Source: Spirillospora albida
Lineage (GTDB): Bacteria; Actinomycetota; Actinomycetes; Streptosporangiales; Streptosporangiaceae
DNA: 64,000 nt
Assembly (NCBI RefSeq): GCF_000718255.1
Contig: NZ_JOFJ01000004.1
Location: 305,266 to 369,265, forward strand
Reading direction: 5' to 3'
The notes below the pieces were generated by a model, which had not been told where the DNA came from, did not search any database, and was given only the letters and a program-made list of their open reading frames with translations. Position numbers and translations under genes: made by a program. Shown here piece by piece: positions 48,201 through 54,136 of the stretch (positions are counted from its first letter, which is position 1; each line of letters begins with the position of its first letter).

Positions 48201-48256
48201 GCGCGCAGCACCCGGTCGCGCAGCTCCCGCGCACCGAGCGGATCGGGGGCGTCCAC
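45236..48256 (-). CDS. Hsp90/sacsin-type ATPase-containing large protein
   Basis: A 1006-aa protein with a GHKL ATPase at the N-terminus and about 750 residues of unknown structure. The nucleotide site has VVELAQNAADAALRAG (catalytic Glu and Asn at about residues 49 and 53), LLTAANTGAPLD near 88, and the G-box GSVGRFGVGFAAV at about 119-131. These match Hsp90 and the sacsin repeat ATPase; the Hsp90 middle and dimer domains are not evident. The acidic end is EDDLEP. The start GTG 48256 is five bases after the DUF3027 stop, so the two are cotranscribed. It may be a chaperone-like or remodelling factor; the client is unknown. Confidence 0.75.
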   Translation of the reverse strand: MDAPDPLGARELRDRVLRAWADSPARFREDANAEEDHALGGYRDRAVVELAQNAADAALRAGVPGHLRLTLRTSSRVTGEGGAHPALLTAANTGAPLDAAGVEALSTLRASAKRDDEGSVGRFGVGFAAVAAISDEPSIASASGGVAWSRARAREAVAGIPVLAEEAARRGGHVPLLRLPFALDAVQVPDGFDTVVRLPLPAGAEESVREQLERVGPALMLALPALRRVEIDVDGDVRVLTADHSAPGAVTIDGVVWHTADDHGRIAPELLADRPAEERSRPAWQVRWALPEEGLPDGTPAVLHAPTPSAERLDLPALLIASFPLAPDRRHVASGPLTDFLVERAAETYVRLLRDRPAAPGLLDLVPGPLGAGELDARIRRAVLDRLPEAPLLPGPEDGDRIRGRDAVAIDAPAAFVDLLRGDSRHPEGGEPVLAGLLPSGWPARSPALGALGVRRVELADVIDELAAVRRQPAWWHWVYASLSGAATDALGAVPVPLAGEEGRIVRGPRGLLIAEGLDVAALDVLGLRFAHPDAVHPLLLRLGAVEAGPREVLADPAVRAAVANSFDEDDPDAIAEAVLGLVAGARPEPGEEPWLAELALPGDDGELYAAGELLLPDSPLRDIVAEDAPFGVVSDDLVERWGRDTLAAAGVLDGFAVARAEDVNLNGIADRDETLDLDLEDAWAADVLDRIGPQDLPPLVPEFQAVRDLELVDDWEAALGLLAGPSCRAAVVERAHVTLHDGRRATVPSYTAWWLSRHPVLGGRRPGAFRLPGDDALAGLYDLAPGGVDERLLLALGVRTSLAALLDEPGGARELLDRLGDPARSVPRHRLGDLWTALADAPRAEFDPPERVRAVVDGETEVVDAADALVLDRPDLLPLLAGQPLVIAAHGRADRLAELLDLPLAGDEVAGAIGSSGAKRAVPEAVRGLLPDAPVAYLAHDPLIVDGHEVAWWVGDGDVHASGPAGLARALAWTAGEWSGRLSLEAVLRDPESLPVLLAEDDLEP

Positions 48257-48261
48257 GCGGC

Positions 48262-49122
48262 TCAGCTGTGCCCGAGTTCCCGCTCGGCCACCGTCTCGGG
48301 GTCGTCGTCGGTGTCGGCGGGGACGATGTCGTAGCCCATCTCGTCGATGAGCGGCGTCGCCTGCTCGGAGGCGGCCGGGACGGAGACCGCCTCGGAGTGG
48401 GCGCCGCACCCGTGGTCGGCGGACACCACGCGCCCGTCGTCGGGCGCGTACTCGTTCGCGCAGACGCCGAACACCAGCCGCAGCTCGCCGGCGAGCGGCA
48501 CATAGAAACCGCACGTGGAGCACTGCGCGGGAGCGGACACCGCGATCGGCGCGCGCGGCCCCGCGATCCCCTCGTACCAGCGGGTCGCGGCCTCGTCGCG
48601 GCCCTCCTGCGAGAGGACCCGGACGCGGCCCAGCCCCGGCTCCCACGGCGCGGCCCGGTCGATCGCCTCGTCGGCCTGCGTGTAGCCGGGCGCGAGCCGG
48701 GCGTCGTCGGGCGCGGTCGGCAGCAGGTCGCCGGGACCGAGGTCGCCCGGCCGGAGCCGCTCCAGCCACGGCACCCACGGGGGCGCGAGGAGCGCGTCCT
48801 CCCCGGGGAGCAGGACGCACTCGCTGACCGTGACGTTCTTCGCGCGGGACGCGCGGGTGACCGTGACCGCCCAGCGCCATCCGCGGTAGGCCGGGTCGAG
48901 CGCCGCGAAATAGTGCGTGACCACGCGGTCGCCCTCGGCCTGGGCGCCGAGATGCTCACCGACCGGGGACGGCCTGGCCTCGTCCTCCGCCGCGGCGCGG
49001 GCGAGGTCGACCGCCTCACCGCAGGCCGTGTCTACGGCGGGGGGCCGGGTCCGCCGGGCGTGCCCGGTGGAGGGGCGCGCCGTGGCGGTGCGCGTTGTGC
49101 TGGGCTGACGCAGTGGGCTCAC
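48262..49122 (-). CDS. DUF3027 protein
   Basis: A 286-aa conserved actinobacterial protein of unknown function. The core has VDLARAAAEDEARPSPVGEHLG, HYFAALDPAYRGWRWAVTVTRASRAKNVTVSE and CSTCGFYVPLAGELRLVFGVCANEYAPDDGRVVSADHGCGAHSE. The CxxC, Cys and HGCGAH could bind a metal ion, as in a zinc ribbon. The end is acidic. GTG 49122 is used; ATG 49140 is six codons upstream. It is upstream of and close to the Hsp90-like gene and divergent from an MFS gene, a neighbourhood with the cold-shock gene that is common in actinobacteria. Confidence 0.78.
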   Translation of the reverse strand: MSPLRQPSTTRTATARPSTGHARRTRPPAVDTACGEAVDLARAAAEDEARPSPVGEHLGAQAEGDRVVTHYFAALDPAYRGWRWAVTVTRASRAKNVTVSECVLLPGEDALLAPPWVPWLERLRPGDLGPGDLLPTAPDDARLAPGYTQADEAIDRAAPWEPGLGRVRVLSQEGRDEAATRWYEGIAGPRAPIAVSAPAQCSTCGFYVPLAGELRLVFGVCANEYAPDDGRVVSADHGCGAHSEAVSVPAASEQATPLIDEMGYDIVPADTDDDPETVAERELGHS

Positions 49123-49279
49123 ATCTCGATTCTCGCGCATGGTTGGACGTGGCCGCGCACACCACCGGCCACATGAGTCTCTCCCGTCGACGAGGTGAGC
49201 CCGCCGCCAGGACGGGAACGTACCCACGATCGAGCCACACCGACGACCACAGGCGGCCACTCCGGGGGGATCAGCGCGC

Positions 49280-50719
49280 ATGGCAGACCGGGCACGGTTC
49301 GTCCGCGGCGGGCGGCGCCACGCCCGCGCGGCCGCGGCGGGCACGGCCGGGGCGGTGCGCGCCGGCGGGCGGTGCGCCCGCACCGGCGCCCGCGGCGCGG
49401 CCGGGGCGGCGCGCGCCGTGCGGGACGGCCTGCGGCGGGCGGGGCGGACCGCCCGGCGCGCCGCCCACGCGCAGGGGGCGGGCCGCAGCGGGCTCGGCAA
49501 CCTGATCGAGGCGTCCACGGTCAACTCCGCGGGCGACGCGCTCGTCGCGGTGGCGCTCGCCGGGACGCTGTTCTTCGGTCTTGACGTCAACCAGGCCCGC
49601 GGCCAGGTCGCCCTCTACCTGCTCGTGTCGATGGCGCCGTTCGCGCTGGTCGCGCCGCTGATCGGCCCGGCGCTGGACCGGATGCGGCACGTCCGCCGGT
49701 ACGCGCTGGCGAGCTCGTTCGTGATCCGGGCGCTGCTGTGCTGGGCGATGGCGGGCGCCGTGCTCACCGGCGACCAGGTCACGTTCCTGCCCGCCGCGTT
49801 CGGGCTGCTGGTGGTGTCGAAGGCGTTCGGGGTGCTGCGCGCGGCGGTGACGCCGCTCGTCCTGCCCGGCCCGATCACGCTGGTGACGGCGAACGCGCGG
49901 GCGTCGTTCGCGGGGCTCATCGGGGCGTCGGTCGCCGCGCCTATCGGCGCGGGGATCGTGTACCTGGCCGGCGCCGACTGGCTGCTGCGGGTCGCCGCCG
50001 CGGTCTTCACGCTCGGTGTCGTGTGCACGCTCCGCCTGCCGAGGCACGTGGACGTCCTGGAGGAGCCCGGGGAGGGGCCGCGCCGGATCTGGACGCTGCC
50101 GCGCGTCGGCCCGGCCGTCGCGGAGGCGGTCGCGGCGAACGCGGTCCTGCGCGCCTTCTCCGGGTTCCTGATCCTGTACCTGGCGTTCCTGCTGCGCGAG
50201 GAGCGGTTCGATCCGGTGTCCCGCAACGTCGCGCTCGGGCTGCTCGCGGCGTGCGCGGGCGCGGGCGGCCTGGCCGGGACGGCACTCGGCACCTGGATGC
50301 GGGCCCGGTCGCCGCGGATGATCGTCTCCGCGACGCTCGCCGGCGTCACCGCGGTCACGGCCGCGTGCGCCGCGCTGTTCGGGCTGTGGGCGGCGCTCGC
50401 CGTCGCGGCCGTGGCCGGACTCGGCCAGGCGCTCGGCAAGCTGTCGATGGACGCGGTCGTCCAGCAGGAGACCGGGGAGGAGCTCCGCTCGTCCACGTTC
50501 GCGGTCACCGAGACCCTGCATCAGCTGGTGTGGGTCGTCGGCGGGCTGCTCGGCCTCGGCATGTCCATCGTCGCGGACGGGACGGTCGCGCTGGCCGTCG
50601 TCGCGGCGGCGCTGGCGGCGGCGATCGGCCTGCTCCGGTCACGGATGCACGGCCCGCCCCGGGGGCGGCCGCCCCGGCGCCACGGCCCGCTCGACGACGC
50701 GACCCGCATCCGGGCCTGA
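49280..50719 (+). CDS. MFS transporter with long basic N-terminal tail
   Basis: A 479-aa major facilitator. Residues 1-72 form an unusually long Arg/Ala/Gly-rich cytosolic tail before the first helix (NLIEASTVNSAGDALVAVALAGTLFF). The rest has about 12 membrane segments, with GPALDRMRHVRRYAL as the loop 2-3 motif. A start further in the frame would remove the tail, but no better start with a ribosome binding site is evident. The substrate is unknown. Its stop lies inside a terminator shared with the cold-shock gene. Confidence 0.8.
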   Translation: MADRARFVRGGRRHARAAAAGTAGAVRAGGRCARTGARGAAGAARAVRDGLRRAGRTARRAAHAQGAGRSGLGNLIEASTVNSAGDALVAVALAGTLFFGLDVNQARGQVALYLLVSMAPFALVAPLIGPALDRMRHVRRYALASSFVIRALLCWAMAGAVLTGDQVTFLPAAFGLLVVSKAFGVLRAAVTPLVLPGPITLVTANARASFAGLIGASVAAPIGAGIVYLAGADWLLRVAAAVFTLGVVCTLRLPRHVDVLEEPGEGPRRIWTLPRVGPAVAEAVAANAVLRAFSGFLILYLAFLLREERFDPVSRNVALGLLAACAGAGGLAGTALGTWMRARSPRMIVSATLAGVTAVTAACAALFGLWAALAVAAVAGLGQALGKLSMDAVVQQETGEELRSSTFAVTETLHQLVWVVGGLLGLGMSIVADGTVALAVVAAALAAAIGLLRSRMHGPPRGRPPRRHGPLDDATRIRA

Positions 50720-50749
50720 GCCGCGGGCCCGCCGCCGGGCGCGGCTCAG
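50716..50749. terminator. Bidirectional terminator
   Basis: CTGAGCCGCG pairs perfectly with CGCGGCTCAG (10 bp) across a 14-base GC-rich loop. It includes the MFS stop codon on one side and lies 19 bp from the cold-shock gene stop on the other. Confidence 0.6.
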
Positions 50750-50767
50750 CAGCCGGTCATTCCCGGA

Positions 50768-51163
50768 TCAGGTGTGGATGTCGTCGGCGACCGCCCGCAG
50801 CACCGCGGCGATCTTCTTGGCCTCGGCCGGGGCCGGGTGCTTGCCGCGCCGGTAGACGTTGGAGACGTCGTCGAGCAGCTTGATCAGGTCCTCGGTGATG
50901 AGGACCATCTCGTCCGGCTTCTTCCGGCGCTGCTTCGCGATGGTCTTCTCGACCGACGGGAGGCTGTCGAGGACGCGGACCGCGAGCGCCTGCTGACCGC
51001 GCCGGCCCTCGGCCACGCCGAACTCGACGCGCTGGCCGGGCTTCAGCGACGTCGTCCCGCCCGGCAGGGCGGTGGAGTGCACGAAGACCTCGCCGCCGTC
51101 GTCGCGGGTGAGGAAGCCGAACCCCTTGTCGGAGTCGTACCACTTGACCTTGCCAGTCGGCAC
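50768..51163 (-). CDS. Cold-shock domain protein with C-terminal extension
   Basis: A 131-aa protein. Residues 1-65 are a cold-shock domain: TGKVKWYDSDKGFGFLTRD with RNP1 KGFGFL and the RNP2-like VFVHST at about 36-41. The second half is helical and basic (KTIAKQRRKKPDEM..., then EDLIKLLDDVSNVYRRGKHPAPAEAKKIAAVLRAV), which is the actinobacterial two-part form. The GTG at 51163, with GAGG ahead, gives the family start. It binds single-stranded nucleic acid. Confidence 0.9.
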   Translation of the reverse strand: MPTGKVKWYDSDKGFGFLTRDDGGEVFVHSTALPGGTTSLKPGQRVEFGVAEGRRGQQALAVRVLDSLPSVEKTIAKQRRKKPDEMVLITEDLIKLLDDVSNVYRRGKHPAPAEAKKIAAVLRAVADDIHT

Positions 51164-51338
51164 CGGAGACCTCGTTCGGTAATCGTCCTGAATCGCCCCC
51201 AAGATTAGTGCCTCGCGGCGTGCCGGGATACCGCCCGGCGACCGCCGCGACGCCCGCGGGGCAACGCCTCGACGCTACCCGGACGGCCCCCGCCGGGGCA
51301 TCCCGATATCCGGCCAGGCGATCTTCCGCGCCCCGTGT

Positions 51339-51986
51339 TCAGGCGGGCGCGTACGCGTCGAGCCAGCCGGGGAAGGCGAGCAGATCCGGCAGGACGACGT
51401 CCGCTCCGTAGGCGGTGAGGGCCGCCGCGCCGAACGCGCCCGTGGCGACGCCGACCGCGACGGCGCCGGCCGCGCGGGCCGCGTCCACGTCACCCGTGTG
51501 GTCGCCGACGTAGGCGCCGGCGCCGTGCTCGCGCAGCGCCGCGCCCTTGTCCGCGCCGAACAGGCCGCCGACGACCGCGTCCACGGCCAGACCCAGGAAC
51601 CGGACGGTCCGCTCGGTGTCGGCCTGGTTCTTGCCGGACACGACGACGATCCCGCAGCCCCGCTTCCGCGCCGCCGCGAGCGCCGCGACCGCTCCCGGCA
51701 TGACGACCGTCGCGGGCACGGCGACATCGGGGTACATCGCCCGGTACCGGGCGGCCATGGCGGGCACCTCCGCGGCGGGGAACCAGTGCGCCAGCTCGTG
51801 CTCCAGCGGCGGCCCGATCCGCCCGACGACCACGTCGACGTCGATCGGGACGCCGGTCTCCGCCGCGAGCGCCGCGTAGACCGCGCCGATCGCCGCCCGG
51901 GTGTCGGCGAGCGTCAGGTCGAGGTCGAAACCGAGGACGGGACGACCCGCCACATGTCCGATTTCAACGGAATTGAGGTCCGGCAC
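51339..51986 (-). CDS. HAD-family phosphatase
   Basis: A 215-aa HAD hydrolase of the Gph/PGP group. Motif I is GFDLDLTLADTR with the Asp nucleophile at about residue 20. Motif II is VVVSGKNQADTE, and motif IV is VGDHTGDVDAARAAGA. The four-helix cap sits between motifs I and II. GTG 51986 is used; GGGG lies just ahead. It dephosphorylates a small sugar phosphate or similar. It is divergent from a small membrane protein across the 193-bp region holding the RNA candidate. Confidence 0.87.
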   Translation of the reverse strand: MPDLNSVEIGHVAGRPVLGFDLDLTLADTRAAIGAVYAALAAETGVPIDVDVVVGRIGPPLEHELAHWFPAAEVPAMAARYRAMYPDVAVPATVVMPGAVAALAAARKRGCGIVVVSGKNQADTERTVRFLGLAVDAVVGGLFGADKGAALREHGAGAYVGDHTGDVDAARAAGAVAVGVATGAFGAAALTAYGADVVLPDLLAFPGWLDAYAPA

Positions 51987-52001
51987 GCCCCACAGGGTAA
52001 A

Positions 52002-52106
52002 GGTCTGGGTATGTAGACCGGACGCAAGAGTATCCGCGCCCTCCCGGTAGTGGCGATGCGACGGGATCCGAGTGGGAAGGCGCGGATACCTGCAGCCGAT
52101 ATACCC
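52002..52106 (+). ncRNA. Candidate structured RNA with pseudoknot (5' leader of 52180 gene)
   Basis: Three pairings can be drawn. Hairpin P1: GGTCT (52002-52006) with AGACC (52015-52019), loop GGGTATGT. Stem P2: GTATCCGCGCC (52030-52040) with GGCGCGGATAC (52079-52089), 11 bp perfect, extended by TCCC (52042-52045) with GGGA (52074-52077). Pseudoknot: the whole P1 loop GGGTATGT pairs with ATATACCC (52099-52106), 8 bp with one G-U. The G-U would become a C-A mismatch on the other strand, favouring a plus-strand RNA. It would be in the leader of the membrane protein gene. I do not recognise it as a known riboswitch class; no proof of transcription. Confidence 0.45.
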
Positions 52107-52179
52107 GAGTGCCCCACCACGAACCTATTGAGCAGGGAAAACAACGGCAACACGCGCCCCCGGCGGAAGGCCCGCGACC

Positions 52180-52569
52180 ATGACCGAGCACCGTGCAGAC
52201 GACCCCCGTGCGGACAGCGCCCGCACCACCGAGACGGGCACCACGCGGAGCCTCCCTCGGGCCCGCCCGACCGGCGCCGCCGTCCGGCGGCGCACCGCCT
52301 CCATCGCCGCCGCCGTCATCTCGGCCGTGACCACGGTGGTCGTGGTGATCCTCGCCGTGCACATCGCGTTCGTCGTGTTCGAGGCGAACACCGGCAACGA
52401 CATCGTCGCCTGGTTCGCCGACCGGGCGACCGACCTGGCCTGGCAGTTCACCGACGTGTTCCAGCCCGACGACCCGAAGGCCGAGGTGGCCGTCAACTAC
52501 GGCCTTGCCGCCCTCGTCTACCTGGTGATCGGACGGATCCTCGTAGCCCTCGTACGCCGCCTCTGCTGA
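52180..52569 (+). CDS. Small integral membrane protein
   Basis: A 129-aa protein, conserved-looking but unnamed. A 37-residue Thr/Arg-rich N-terminus precedes membrane helix 1 (about residues 41-68, SIAAAVISAVTTVVVVILAV) and helix 2 (about 105-124, NYGLAALVYLVIGRILVALV). The loop is acidic and aromatic (DIVAWFADRATDLAWQFTDVFQPDD). ATG 52180 has GGAAGG nine bases ahead and follows a candidate structured leader. Its 3' end overlaps the convergent GNAT-like gene by 77 bp. Confidence 0.7.
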   Translation: MTEHRADDPRADSARTTETGTTRSLPRARPTGAAVRRRTASIAAAVISAVTTVVVVILAVHIAFVVFEANTGNDIVAWFADRATDLAWQFTDVFQPDDPKAEVAVNYGLAALVYLVIGRILVALVRRLC

Positions 52570-53224
52570 CCGCCCGCGTCCCGGCGGACGGCCGCGCCTC
52601 GTCCGCCACCGCGTCCGCCCCGACGTTCGCCGCGGAGTCCTTCACCGCCGACTTGGCAGCGTCCTTCGCGGCGTCCTTCTCGACGGGCGGCTCGGCCCGC
52701 ACCACGGCGGCCGGGCGCGCTCCGCACGCCTCCGGGTCGGCGCCGTCGCGCCCCGGGAACCGGACGTTCTCGAACGGCCACGCCGTCGTCGCCCACTGCC
52801 GGACGAAGTCCTCCAGCTCCGTCTCCAGAGCCGAGTTCTCCTCGTCCGCGCGCACCCAGAACACGATGACGGCGTCCGCGTCGGGGGTGTCGGACGGAGC
52901 GACGTGGATCCGGCCGAGCTGGCTCTCGCCGTCCGGGGTCGTCACGACGTAGCTGAACGACCGCCGCAGCTGCCCCTCCTTCTGCAGCCACGCCACGTCG
53001 ATCAGCGCCTGCTCGAATGTGAACTCGCGGTCGGGCCAGCCCCACTCCGGGCCGAACCGGCCCGCGAGCCGGTCCAGGCTGCCGATCACGGCGCCGTAGT
53101 CCTTGACCACGTCGCTCACCGTGATGGGGCGGATCATGAAGCGCGGCCCGGCGACGAGCGTGGGCACCACGAACTCCTCGGGGAGGAACACCCCGGGGGG
53201 CGCCTTCCGCGGAGACACGAACAT
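52493..53224 (-). CDS. GNAT-fold acetyltransferase-like protein with a repeat tail
   Basis: A 243-aa protein. Residues about 20-165 look like a GNAT-type domain: FMIRPITVSDVVKDYGAVIGSL at the start and YVVTTPDGESQLGRIHVAPSDTPDADAVIVFWVRADEE in the centre; the CoA-loop motif is not well conserved. The last 75 residues are low complexity (EKDAAKDAAKSAVKDSA, then Gly/Arg-rich). ATG 53224 has GAAGGG seven bases ahead. The tail overlaps the convergent membrane protein gene by 77 bp, so a shorter annotated end would need a frameshift. It is divergent from a TetR gene. Confidence 0.7.
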   Translation of the reverse strand: MFVSPRKAPPGVFLPEEFVVPTLVAGPRFMIRPITVSDVVKDYGAVIGSLDRLAGRFGPEWGWPDREFTFEQALIDVAWLQKEGQLRRSFSYVVTTPDGESQLGRIHVAPSDTPDADAVIVFWVRADEENSALETELEDFVRQWATTAWPFENVRFPGRDGADPEACGARPAAVVRAEPPVEKDAAKDAAKSAVKDSAANVGADAVADEARPSAGTRAVSRGGVRGLRGSVRSPGRRGRQGRS

Positions 53225-53355
53225 CGTCGACCCTTCCGGCGACGCCCCTTTCCGGCGACAGGGGCGCGGAGCAACGAACTCTAGCCGTCCGGCGTCCGTT
53301 GCGAGCCGGATCACGAATTCGGGCGTGCCGCGCCGACCGCAGGGGTCCGCCACCC

Positions 53356-53373
53356 GAACATGCCTTAGTGTTC
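53356..53373. promoter_or_regulatory. Inverted repeat in front of the TetR gene
   Basis: GAACA (53356-53360) and TGTTC (53369-53373) are inverted across 8 bp, 20 bp upstream of the TetR start and just before its GGAGGA ribosome binding site. It is a candidate TetR operator. Confidence 0.35.
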
Positions 53374-53393
53374 TTCCGGAGGAATACATCACC

Positions 53394-54011
53394 ATGACGA
53401 CATCGACGCGCGAGCGGATCGTGGCCGAATCGCTGCGGCTGTTCGCCGACCGCGGCTACGCCGCCACATCCGTCGCCGAGATCGAGGCGGCGGCCGGGCT
53501 GTCCCCCGGCGCCGGCGGCCTGTACCGGCACTTCCGATCCAAGGAGGAGGTCCTCGCCTCCGCCATCCGCGAGCACATCGAGCGGACCCGGCAGCAGATC
53601 AGCGAGGTGCTCAAGCACGCGTCCGCGTTCGCCGACCGCCCGCTCGAGATCCGGCTGCGCATGACGTGCCAGGCGGGCCTCGCGAAGATGCGCGAGGAGC
53701 AGGACCTGATCCGGGTGCTGTTCCGCGACCTCGACCAGTTCCCGAACCTCGTCGCGGAGATGCGCGAGGGCATCGTCAACCCGCTCTACGACGGGATCGC
53801 GTCCTGGCTGTCGACGCAGCCGGAGTTCGCGGGCGGCGACGAGGACTGGCCCGCGATCGCGTCCATCCTCGGCGGCGCCGTCGTCAACTACTGGCTCGCC
53901 AACGAGTCGATGTACGAGCCGCCGACCCGCATCGACGAGGAGCGGTTCGTGCGCAGCTGGGCCCGGCTCGGCATGGGCCTGCGGCACGTGGAGGCGCCCC
54001 CCGCGACCTGA
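53394..54011 (+). CDS. TetR-family regulator
   Basis: A 205-aa TetR protein. The helix-turn-helix is at residues about 3-48 (STRERIVAESLRLFADRGYAATSVAEIEAAAGLSPGAGGLYRHF), closely similar in layout to the TetR at 16356. The C-terminal domain has MREEQDLIRVLFRDLDQFPNLV, a TetR_C pattern shared with lipid- and drug-response regulators. ATG 53394 has a strong GGAGGA ten bases ahead. It is divergent from the GNAT-like gene. The ligand is unknown. Confidence 0.88.
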   Translation: MTTSTRERIVAESLRLFADRGYAATSVAEIEAAAGLSPGAGGLYRHFRSKEEVLASAIREHIERTRQQISEVLKHASAFADRPLEIRLRMTCQAGLAKMREEQDLIRVLFRDLDQFPNLVAEMREGIVNPLYDGIASWLSTQPEFAGGDEDWPAIASILGGAVVNYWLANESMYEPPTRIDEERFVRSWARLGMGLRHVEAPPAT

Positions 54012-54136
54012 CGCGAGGGGTTCCCCGGGGTCCGCGTTCCTCCGGCGGACCTGCGCTTTCGCACCCGGTACCGCGCTCGGGCGCCTACTCTGGAGCGAGC
54101 GGGACCGAGTGCGCGCCACACGAGGTTGGGAACGGC

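Noticed and set aside
52002..52106. Assignment of the RNA candidate to a known riboswitch class (cobalamin, TPP, SAM-IV, ydaO) or SRP RNA
   Set aside because: None of the conserved core sequences that I know for these classes is present.
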